Shown here in pieces: positions 37,356 through 45,231 of a DNA stretch of 64,000 nt. Under the pieces are notes generated by a model, which saw only the letters and a program-made list of their open reading frames with translations, searched no databases and was not told where the DNA came from. Origin of the DNA: Candidatus Bandiella woodruffii (GTDB lineage Bacteria; Pseudomonadota; Alphaproteobacteria; Rickettsiales; Midichloriaceae). The first letter of the stretch is position 1, and the number at the start of each line of letters is the position of its first letter. Where the stretch lies: NCBI RefSeq assembly GCF_034359465.1, contig NZ_CP110820.1, positions 798,501 through 862,500 of the forward strand, given 5' to 3'. A program made the position numbers and the translations under genes.

Positions 37356-37534
37356 TTGACTCCTTATAATAAAATTTAATGTTATAGAGGACAATCTACT
37401 ATGTTTTGTGAGTTTGGTCAAATATTTTGAATCAATGCGCAAAAAATTTTTGGTTCAAGCTATAAGTGCGTTAAAACCACGCTTGGCAACTATAAAATTG
37501 CAATGTAAAATCTGACAAAAAGCTTGAATATCAA

Positions 37535-38035
37535 TTAGTGATAGTTAAGTTTTGCCCGCAACTTGTTTATTGCTTCGTTTAGTTCTAATTTATGAGTAGC
37601 TGCGTATTCGCCTGCCAATCTTTCAAGAGCGTCGTTATATATAACCTTCTCGCTGTATGATCTCTCTGATTTCTCAATGTTGACGTGCAATTCTTTAATA
37701 ACTTCTGCTATTGCGATAATGTCGCCAGAATTAATTTTGTTTTCGTACTGTTGAACCCTCTTGCTCCACATTCCCTTGTGAAGTTTAATTTCATTGCCTG
37801 AAAGAATATCAAGCGCCCTGTCTAAGAACTCATTTGAATTAAGGTGTCTAAGTCCAACCTTATTTGCCCTGGATTTTGGCACTCTTAAAGTCATACTTGT
37901 ATTGTCAAAGCTAATAACATAAACCACCACCTCTATTCCTCCGTATTTTTCCTCTTCTTCTGCAGTGATTTTCCCTACTCCATGGGTTGGGTACACAACA
38001 TCGTCACCAACCTGAAAGTTAAGTTGTTTGGGCAT
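37535..38035 (-). CDS. CarD-family transcriptional regulator
   Basis: CarD/CdnL proteins bind the RNA polymerase beta subunit and stabilise open complexes. The 166-residue product starts at ATG 38035 behind AAAGGAGTAACG. It has the N-terminal RNAP-interacting Tudor-like domain (FQVGDDVVYPTHGVGKI, VVVYVISFD, TLRVPKSRANKVGLR) and a helical C-terminal DNA-binding domain (SKRVQQYENKINSGDIIAIAEVI). An open frame continues upstream into IS-A, but only by chance. IS-A copy A6 is inserted 88 bp upstream, close to where the promoter should be. Confidence 0.93.
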   Translation of the reverse strand: MPKQLNFQVGDDVVYPTHGVGKITAEEEEKYGGIEVVVYVISFDNTSMTLRVPKSRANKVGLRHLNSNEFLDRALDILSGNEIKLHKGMWSKRVQQYENKINSGDIIAIAEVIKELHVNIEKSERSYSEKVIYNDALERLAGEYAATHKLELNEAINKLRAKLNYH

Positions 38036-38123
38036 AACCGTTACTCCTTTATAATGTTTTTGCTTGAGCGAGATTGTATCATACACTTTTTCAAAAGTAA
38101 AATTATATCGCTCTCTATTTGTG

Positions 38124-38928
38124 GGGAGTGTTTTAAAAGGGATAGGAAAGAAGAAAAGAATGTGATATAAGGAGAGGGAAGGAAAAAAAAGAAAGGGAAA
38201 AATGGAGAAAATAGAATGTAAATATTGCAAAGGGAAAGGGGTATCAAAAAATGGATATGCAAGGAAAAAGCAGAGATACAAATGTAAGAGTTGTAATAAA
38301 AACTTTACAGAAGGAGATGGTAGGAAGAATTGGAAATATGGTAATAAAGAGAGGAGCATGGTGATAAAGATGTATCTAAATAACTGCGGAATTAGGAGGA
38401 TAGCTCACATATTAAATATCCCGTTAAGTACAGTATTTTATTGGATCAAACAAGCAGGGAAAGTAGTAGATGAGATGGTGACGAATCAAAAGATAGAGGG
38501 AGATAAGAAGCGTATAGAGATATTAGAGATGGATGAGCTATATACATACGTCAAAAAAAAGAGAATAAAACAAGAATATGGACTGCTGTCGATAGGGACA
38601 GATTCAAAACTGTTGCGTTTAAAGTAGGTTCAGGTGATAAAGAAAATTACGTAGATTTAGCTCGTGAGCTAGGAGAAAAATACCAAATTCGTTATATGTG
38701 TACAGATGGGTATGAGGTCTATTGTCATTATAAAATTGCTCAAATACATCTGCAGACAAAGTCTGAAACTTGTTTGGTTGAGAGCTTCAATTCCTCCTTA
38801 AGGGATATGCTTGCTAGATTAAATCGCAAGACTAAACGCTTTAGCAAGTGTTCTGAAATGCTAAGATTATCCCTTGTTTTATTTTTTAACAAAGCTTTAG
38901 CTCTTTCTATCTATTTATGAACACTCCC
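38124..38928 (+). mobile_element. IS-A copy A6, complete reference copy
   Basis: This 805-bp element has ends GGGAGTGTTTTAAAAGG and ATAAATAG-type repeat ending AACACTCCC. It is flanked by the 8-bp direct repeat TATTTGTG (38116-38123 and 38929-38936). Size, duplication length and the two-frame zinc-ribbon/DDE transposase assign it to the IS1 family. Confidence 0.95.
38202..38920 (+). CDS. IS-A transposase (IS1 family), two frames joined at an A8 tract
   Basis: The upstream frame (38202-38627) has a C2C2 zinc ribbon (CKYCKGKGVSKNG, CKSCNKNF), an HTH (GIRRIAHILNIPLSTVFYW) and the first catalytic Asp in EMDELYTYVKKK. At the A8 tract (38553-38560) a -1 slip gives KKKENKTRIWTAVDRDRF and continues through TDGYEVY and VESFNSSLRDMLARLNRKTK to the stop at 38920. 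The joined product is about 239 residues. This mirrors InsA-InsB of IS1, where an A-rich heptamer drives -1 frameshifting. A product from the upstream frame alone could act as a repressor, as InsA does. Confidence 0.87.
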
Positions 38929-39096
38929 TATTTGTGGGCGCACAGTCCATATGAACAAGTCGATGTGGCAGTTTAAACGTGGGTTTTGAGAAATGCTTGA
39001 CTACCTTTTTATCAAAAACTTAACAAAATGAAAGCTTGAAAAATGCTATTTGTGCTGCTATAAAAGTGTAGTCATAGATTTTTTATAGCTAATAAA

Positions 39097-39660
39097 ATGA
39101 ATTATCCTCTAATGCCTAAAGCAACGGCAGTGTGGTTGGTTGAAAACACAACGCTTACATTCAAGCAAATTGCAGATTTTTGTGATTTGCATGTGCTAGA
39201 AGTACAGGGTATAGCGGATGAAGAGGTAGCTAAAGGTATCAAAGGAATCGATCCAGTTGCGCATGGGCAGCTGACCAAAGAAGAGATCCAAAGATGCGAA
39301 GCTGATAGCGCTGCAATGTTAGTCCTGTCAAGGGAAACGGTTAAGCTAATGAAAGAGCAGGAAATAAGTGGTAAAAAAGGCAAATATATCCCCGTGGCAA
39401 GAAGGCAAGACAAACCTAATGCCATTGCTTGGTTGCTTAAAAATTGTCCTGAGATGTCTGATTCTCAAATATCCAAGTTGGTTGGTACCACTAAAAGTAC
39501 GATCAGTCTCATCCGTGACAAGGCGCATTGGAACTATGCTAATTTACGCGCTAAAGACCCAGTTCTTTTAGGGCTTTGTACGCAAACAGACCTTAATTAT
39601 GCTAACGAGTTAGCCAAAAAAAGAGCTGAAAACAAAAAAGACTCAAAGACAGTGCAGTAA
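39097..39660 (+). CDS. TrcR/DUF1013 cell-cycle transcriptional regulator
   Basis: The 187-residue protein begins MNYPLMPKATAVWLVENTTLTFKQ, which with ADFCDLHVLEVQGIADEEVA and GIKGIDPVAHGQLT is the signature of the alphaproteobacterial DUF1013 family (TrcR). The C-terminal half has an HTH-like ISKLVGTTKSTISLIRD followed by a conserved helical stretch. It is found in nearly all alphaproteobacteria and is tied to CtrA-era cell-cycle control. It stands alone, hemmed in by IS-A copies on both sides (168 bp upstream, 83 bp downstream). Confidence 0.9.
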   Translation: MNYPLMPKATAVWLVENTTLTFKQIADFCDLHVLEVQGIADEEVAKGIKGIDPVAHGQLTKEEIQRCEADSAAMLVLSRETVKLMKEQEISGKKGKYIPVARRQDKPNAIAWLLKNCPEMSDSQISKLVGTTKSTISLIRDKAHWNYANLRAKDPVLLGLCTQTDLNYANELAKKRAENKKDSKTVQ

Positions 39661-39743
39661 GAGCTTGCAACTGCGAATACTGTGGGGTTTTCTGGGTAGC
39701 TGGATTGTGTTGCCGCTGTATTTTGAGTAGCGACCGTAATTTA

Positions 39744-40548
39744 GGGAGTGTTCATAAATAGATAGAAAGAGCTAAAGCTTTGTTAAAAAATAAAACAAGG
39801 GATAATCTTAGCATTTCAGAACACTTGCTAAAGCGTTTAGTCTTGCGATTTAATCTAGCAAGCATATCCCTTAAGGAGGAATTGAAGCTCTCAACCAAAC
39901 AAGTTTCAGACTTTGTCTGCAGATGTATTTGAGCAATTTTATAATGACAATAGACCTCATACCCATCTGTACACATATAACGAATTTGGTATTTTTCTCC
40001 TAGCTCACGAGCTAAATCTACGTAATTTTCTTTATCACCTGAACCTACTTTAAACGCAACAGTTTTGAATCTGTCCCTATCGACAGCAGTCCATATTCTT
40101 GTTTTATTCTCTTTTTTTTGACGTATGTATATAGCTCATCCATCTCTAATATCTCTATACGCCTCTTATCTCCCTCTATCTTTTGATTCGTCACCATCTC
40201 ATCTACTACTTTCCCTGCTTGTTTGATCCAATAAAATACTGTACTTAACGGGATATTTAATATGTGAGCTATCCTCCTAATTCCGCAGTTATTTAGATAC
40301 ATCTTTATCACCATGCTCCTCTCTTTATTACCATATTTCCAATTCTTCCTACCATCTCCTTCTGTAAAGTTTTTATTACAACTCTTACATTTGTATCTCT
40401 GCTTTTTCCTTGCATATCCATTTTTTGATACCCCTTTCCCTTTGCAATATTTACATTCTATTTTCTCCATTTTTCCCTTTCTTTTTTTTCCTTCCCTCTC
40501 CTTATATCACATTCTTTTCTTCTTTCCTATCCCTTTTAAAACACTCCC
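39744..40548 (-). mobile_element. IS-A copy A7, complete
   Basis: This 805-bp copy in reverse orientation is flanked by the 8-bp repeat GTAATTTA (39736-39743 and 40549-40556). It is inserted between trcR and the CAU tRNA. Confidence 0.95.
39752..40470 (-). CDS. IS-A transposase (two frames, A8 tract)
   Basis: Intact in both frames; the only visible protein change from the reference is KGDKRRIEI in place of KGDKKRIEI-type sequence near residue 110. Confidence 0.85.
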
Positions 40549-40609
40549 GTAATTTATGTAATTTTATTCTGGACATCGTAGCCACTTGTTGTTATATATG
40601 GAGTGGGTT

Positions 40610-40686
40610 GGGACTTTAGCTCAGTTGGTCAGAGCACGCCGCTCATAACGGTGTGGTCGCAGGTTCAAGTCCTGCAAGTCCCACCA
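40610..40686 (+). tRNA. tRNA with CAU anticodon (elongator Met or Ile2)
   Basis: A 77-nt cloverleaf has the acceptor GGGACTT/AAGTCCC, D arm GCTCAGTTGGTCAGAGC, anticodon loop CTCATAA, T arm GGTTCAAGTCC and an encoded CCA. The paired G1-C72 rules out the initiator tRNA. The variable and T regions (GGTCGCAGGTTCAAGTCC) look more like Ile2, whose C34 is converted to lysidine, but this cannot be settled by eye. Confidence 0.9.
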
Positions 40687-40829
40687 TCTCCTTATTATGT
40701 TATTTTATGGAACACAGATTTGATGGAGCAAACGTGCCTTTATCTCTCGAGAAATAATCAAGATGATTTAACATAGGAAGAGGTTAAAAGGTGAAATGTT
40801 TAGTTCTTAGAAATTAAAATACAGATTTT

Positions 40830-42164
40830 ATGACCACAGTAACAAGGTTTGCACCATCACCAACTGGATTATTGCATGTTGGCAATTTAAGGACCGCCAT
40901 CATGGCATGGATATATGCGAGAAAAAAAGGTGGGCAGTTCATATTGAGAATCGACGATACCGATACAGAAAGGTCTAAACAGGAGTATATAGATGCCTTA
41001 AAAGAAGACCTGGTTTGGCTGGGTATAAACTGGGATTTATCATTCAATCAATCAGACAGAATGGTCAAATATGAGGATGCAAAACAAAAACTTATTCGGT
41101 CTGGAAGGTTGTACCCATGTTACGAAACGGAAGAGGAGTTAAACTTAAAAAGGAAAAACCTGCTTAGCAGAAACTTGCCGCCAATTTATGATAGAGCAGC
41201 ATTGAAGCTGACTTCGGGAGAAAGGCAAGATTTAGAGCAAAAAGGAATTATGCCTCATTGGAGATTTCTGCTAAAAGATGAAGACATAGTTTGGCAAGAT
41301 AAAGTAAGGGGTGAGTTGAAATTTAGTGCAAAATATTTGAGTGATCCCGTTCTTGTGAGGGCAAATCAAACCCTAACTTATAGCTTAGCATCAGTGGTAG
41401 ACGATGCGGAATATGGGGTGACAGACATCATACGTGGAGAAGATCACATTTCAAATAGTGCAGTTCACATACAGTTGTTTGAGGCAATGGGAGCTAAAGT
41501 TCCAGAATTTTCGCATATATCATTGCTCAGTACTAAAGAAAAAAAGTTATCCAAAAGAACAGGGGGGTTTGATGTAAAAAACCTAAGAAAAAATGGTATA
41601 TTACCACTAGCGTTATTAATATTCCTCTCTAGGATTGGAACCTCTGATGCTGTTGATCCTGAAAAAAGAGTGCAGGACATAATGAAAGATTTTGAGTTCT
41701 ATAAGCTGAACAAGGCGACTGTGCAGTATGATTATGAGGAGTTGGCGGGGTTTAACGTCAAGGTTATTCATTCACTGAGATATGAAGAGGTGAAGAATAA
41801 GTTAAATGATTTAGGTCTTAATGAGGTTTATGAAGAGTTTTGGGTTTTTATAAGGGGAAACATAGACAGATTGGAGGAAGTTGGACTATGGTGGAGTGTG
41901 TGTAAAGAAGATATTCAGACAGAGATATTAGATAAGGAATTAATCCAACTGGCAGCGGAGCAATTGCCGGAAGGGGAGTTGAAGAGTGAAACTTGGGATT
42001 TATGGATCAATAACATAAAAAGCTGTACTAAAAAAAGAGGGCAGGAGCTTTTTTTGCCAATGAGAGTTGCCTTAACAGGTCAGAGGAAAGGACCAGAACT
42101 CAGGGTTCTGCTGCCATTCATGGACAAATCACTCATTCTAAAAAGGTTAGGTGTTGCTAAATAA
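40830..42164 (+). CDS. gltX: Glutamyl-tRNA synthetase
   Basis: The 444-residue class Ib synthetase has FAPSPTGLLHVGN with the HIGH-type motif HVGN at 16-19, RIDDTDTERS, DIIRGEDHISNSAVH and the KMSKS-type KLSKR in STKEKKLSKRTGG. It charges tRNA-Glu. In organisms without glutaminyl-tRNA synthetase such enzymes also misacylate tRNA-Gln for GatCAB. Many Rickettsiales carry two copies; only one is seen here and its specificity is not evident. A copy of the dispersed repeat begins 8 bp after the stop. Confidence 0.95.
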   Translation: MTTVTRFAPSPTGLLHVGNLRTAIMAWIYARKKGGQFILRIDDTDTERSKQEYIDALKEDLVWLGINWDLSFNQSDRMVKYEDAKQKLIRSGRLYPCYETEEELNLKRKNLLSRNLPPIYDRAALKLTSGERQDLEQKGIMPHWRFLLKDEDIVWQDKVRGELKFSAKYLSDPVLVRANQTLTYSLASVVDDAEYGVTDIIRGEDHISNSAVHIQLFEAMGAKVPEFSHISLLSTKEKKLSKRTGGFDVKNLRKNGILPLALLIFLSRIGTSDAVDPEKRVQDIMKDFEFYKLNKATVQYDYEELAGFNVKVIHSLRYEEVKNKLNDLGLNEVYEEFWVFIRGNIDRLEEVGLWWSVCKEDIQTEILDKELIQLAAEQLPEGELKSETWDLWINNIKSCTKKRGQELFLPMRVALTGQRKGPELRVLLPFMDKSLILKRLGVAK

Positions 42165-42171
42165 ACATATA

Positions 42172-42460
42172 TATACTCCGATAACTTGAAAAATTGGCCT
42201 CAAAATACTTCGGATTTCGCATAACGTTTAGGTACATATGTACGCGCCTCATGCTCATCGCTTGTATTCCTAGCTCTTTTCCAAGTTCTCTGTCGTCTAT
42301 AAATTTGCCAACCCTTGATTTACTAGAGGTATATACAGCGTGTCTTTTAAAAGTTGGCGCCGTCATCTTCGCGTTCTCGCATTTAGTTGTGTACTTCTTT
42401 GTATGCTCATCATGATCGCCACTCAATTCCTTGCCAAATTTTGATTTACTGAGGTATGCT
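42172..42460 (-). repeat. Two tandem units of the dispersed palindromic repeat behind gltX
   Basis: On the minus strand the order is the same as at 19259-19550: a short unit (42336-42460) then a long unit (42172-42335). The long unit has GACGACAGAGAACTTGGAAA, GAGCATGAGGCGCGTACATA and AAGTTATCGGAGTATATA. Centre is the palindrome GTACATATGTAC. The open frame across both units gives KFIDDRELGKELGI and NPKYFEANFSSYRSIY, but it has no ribosome-binding site. IS-A copy A8 is inserted 8 bp beyond. Confidence 0.8.
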
Positions 42461-42468
42461 AAATTTTA

Positions 42469-43273
42469 GGGAGTGTTCATAAATAGATAGAAAGAGCTAA
42501 AGCTTTGTTAAAAAATAAAACAAGGGATAATCTTAGCATTTCAGAACACTTGCTAAAGCGTTTAGTCTTGCGATTTAATCTAGCAAGCATATCCCTTAAG
42601 GAGGAATTGAAGCTCTCAACCAAACAAGTTTCAGACTTTGTCTGCAGATGTATTTGAGCAATTTTATAATGACAATAGACCTCATACCCATCTGTACACA
42701 TATAACGAATTTGGTATTTTTCTCCTAGCTCACGAGCTAAATCTACGTAATTTTCTTTATCACCTGAACCTACTTTAAACGCAACAGTTTTGAATCTGTC
42801 CCTATCGACAGCAGTCCATATTCTTGTTTTATTCTCTTTTTTTTGACGTATGTATATAGCTCATCCATCTCTAATATCTCTATACGCTTCTTATCTCCCT
42901 CTATCTTTTGATTCGTCACCATCTCATCTACTACTTTCCCTGCTTGTTTGATCCAATAAAATACTGTACTTAACGGGATATTTAATATGTGAGCTATCCT
43001 CCTAATTCCGCAGTTATTTAGATACATCTTTATCACCATGCTCCTCTCTTTATTACCATATTTCCAATTCTTCCTACCATCTCCTTCTGTAAAGTTTTTA
43101 TTACAACTCTTACATTTGTATCTCTGCTTTTTCCTTGCATATCCATTTTTTGATACCCCTTTCCCTTTGCAATATTTACATTCTATTTTCTCCATTTTTC
43201 CCTTTCTTTTTTTTCCTTCCCTCTCCTTATATCACATTCTTTTCTTCTTTCCTATCCCTTTTAAAACACTCCC
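42469..43273 (-). mobile_element. IS-A copy A8, complete
   Basis: This 805-bp copy is in reverse orientation. The flanks are TAAATTTTA on the left and CAAATTTTA on the right, a 9-bp duplication with one mismatch (or 8 bp plus an extra C). Confidence 0.93.
42477..43195 (-). CDS. IS-A transposase (two frames, A8 tract)
   Basis: Both frames and the A8 tract match the reference copy at 38202-38920; no disabling change is visible. Confidence 0.85.
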
Positions 43274-43372
43274 CAAATTTTATGCAGCAAAGTACAATTT
43301 CGACATTTTGTCTTGAATTTATGGGTTATTCCTCTATACTCTTGGCAATCGATATATTGACGCATTTAATAA

Positions 43373-44824
43373 ATGAGTAATAAGAATAGAAGTTTAAACA
43401 ATTTATTTAGAAAGAAACCAATAGATGATTTAGTAAAAGAGGCATCGTCATCTGGTGGTTTGGTAAGAAATTTAGGGGCGTTCCAATTGGTACTCTTGGG
43501 TATAGGTGCGATCATAGGGGGTGGAGTTTTTGTATTCACCGGAACTGCTGCAGCTCTACATGCTGGCCCCGCGGTTACGCTATCATTTGCTTTGTGTGGC
43601 TTTATTTGTATATGTGCTGGCTTGTGCTACGCTGAATTTGCCTCAATGCTCCCCGTTGCTGGCAGTTCCTATACTTATGCTTATGCCACCTTGGGAGAAT
43701 TTCCTGCGTGGCTTATAGGTTGTTCTATGGTGCTGGCTTATTTTTTAGCAGCAGCATCTGTGGCTAATGGGTGGTCAAGTTACTTTGTTGGCCTTTTAGA
43801 ATATTACGATATTTATTTGCCAGCAAGGTGGGTTCATGTAACAGGGGAAGAGATTCAGCAGGCGAATGGGGAAGTGACATACGCATTATTTAATCTGCCT
43901 GCATTTTTAATATCGTCGATCACGATGTTGGTATTATACAGAGGGACGCGTGAATCTGCGGTTATAAACGCTATTATGGTCACAATTAAGATGGTCGTTC
44001 TTTTTGCGTTTATTTTCGTTGGTCTCACAAAAATAGACTTTAGTAATTGGGTTCCGTTCATTCCAGAAAATAATGGAAAATTTGGAGAGTTTGGTGTATC
44101 TGGTATTGTTTCAGGGGCTTCGATACTATTTCTGGCTTTTAACGGGTTTGATTCCGTATGTACTGCTGCCCAGGAAACAAAAAACCCACAGAAAAATTTA
44201 CCTATAGGGATAATTGGAGCTATATTGGTTTCAACTATTACTTATGTGCTTGTAGGAGCGCTGCTTACCGGAGTAGTAAATTATACTGAGCTAAATACAG
44301 CGCAACCCATTGCTATTGCAGCTCAAAAAATGGGAATCCCTATATTTACGATACTAGTAAAATTTGGAGCGGTCGCAGCGATTGCTTCTGTGGTACTAGT
44401 CCACCAGTATGCAATTATCAGAATGCTTTACTCTATGACAAAAGATGGGTTCTTACCAAGTGTTTTTAACAAGATTCACAAAAAATTTCACACTCCTTAT
44501 ATAAGTACTGTTTTAATAGGGTTATCAATGGGAGTTATAAGTGCAACTATAACGTTAGAAAAAATGGTAAAAATGAGCACTTTCTTTGTATTGATAACTA
44601 TTGCGGTCATATGTTTTAGCACAGTATATCTGCGCTATAAACAACCTAATTTGCCTAGAAAATTTAGATGCCCTTTTGTTCCTTGGGTGCCAATAGCAGC
44701 GATATTGGCTGTGTTGCAGATTTTGTCCAGCTATTCAAGCGCGATATTATTGTATGCTGCTATGTGTCTATTTGCCTCTACGCTTCTTTATTTCTATATG
44801 AGTAGTAGGAAAATAGATTTCTAG
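43373..44824 (+). CDS. APC-superfamily amino acid permease
   Basis: The 483-residue inner-membrane protein has about 12 transmembrane segments. The first carries the APC glycine motif LLGIGAIIGGGVFVFTGTAAA, followed by PAVTLSFALCGFICICAGLCYAEFASMLPVAGSSYTYAY, the family signature. The later FLAFNGFDSVCTAAQETKNPQKNLPIGI helps place it in the cationic amino acid/YfnA-like group. Import of amino acids from the host is the likely role. The N-terminal 30 residues are cytosolic and basic. It stands alone between IS-A and a copy of the dispersed repeat. Confidence 0.9.
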   Translation: MSNKNRSLNNLFRKKPIDDLVKEASSSGGLVRNLGAFQLVLLGIGAIIGGGVFVFTGTAAALHAGPAVTLSFALCGFICICAGLCYAEFASMLPVAGSSYTYAYATLGEFPAWLIGCSMVLAYFLAAASVANGWSSYFVGLLEYYDIYLPARWVHVTGEEIQQANGEVTYALFNLPAFLISSITMLVLYRGTRESAVINAIMVTIKMVVLFAFIFVGLTKIDFSNWVPFIPENNGKFGEFGVSGIVSGASILFLAFNGFDSVCTAAQETKNPQKNLPIGIIGAILVSTITYVLVGALLTGVVNYTELNTAQPIAIAAQKMGIPIFTILVKFGAVAAIASVVLVHQYAIIRMLYSMTKDGFLPSVFNKIHKKFHTPYISTVLIGLSMGVISATITLEKMVKMSTFFVLITIAVICFSTVYLRYKQPNLPRKFRCPFVPWVPIAAILAVLQILSSYSSAILLYAAMCLFASTLLYFYMSSRKIDF

Positions 44825-44933
44825 TTCAGTGATTGGGTGATTACGTCAAAAGTGAGAAATTTGGAAAGCGCTCTGTGTAGAATTTTTCTAAAAAAATTGG
44901 CAAAATTTATTGCCGTGGTCGATTTTTACAAAA

Positions 44934-45098
44934 TATACTCCGATAACTTGAAAAATTGGCGTCGTCATACTTCGGATTTCGCATAACGTTTAGGTACATA
45001 TGTACGCGCCTCATGCTCATCGCTTGTATTCCTAGCTCTTTTCCAAGTTCTCTGTCGTCTATAAATTTGCCAACCCTTGATTTACCAGAGGTATATAT
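44934..45098 (-). repeat. Single long unit of the dispersed palindromic repeat behind the APC permease
   Basis: It is almost identical to 42172-42335 over its full length of about 165 bp, including CCGATAACTTGAAAAATTGG and the GTACATATGTAC centre. It lies in a 407-bp gap (44825-45231) that otherwise holds nothing recognisable. Confidence 0.85.
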
Positions 45099-45231
45099 TT
45101 AAAAAATAGGTTGGAGAAGGGGGGGATTGGAAATTTTGACAAATTTTTTGCGTAATTGGTCGTTGCCTGCTCTATTCTTCTCCACTTCTTCTTTCTATTA
45201 TGCAGGAGTTTTTAGTGGTCGTATCTTTTGA

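Noticed and set aside
37356-37442. 29-codon N-terminal extension of Pal
   Set aside because: The downstream ATG has a good ribosome-binding site and begins a classical lipoprotein signal; the extension would bury it.
38036-38359. N-terminal extension of CarD into IS-A
   Set aside because: It is chance open frame through IS antisense sequence; ATG 38035 has a proper AAGGAG and starts the conserved domain.
40610-40686. Initiator tRNA-fMet
   Set aside because: The first base pair G1-C72 is fully paired; initiators have a mismatch at this position.
42157-42426. 89-codon frame across the repeat pair behind gltX as an independent gene
   Set aside because: It lies almost wholly in the repeat, lacks a start signal, and switches between the frames seen in other copies.
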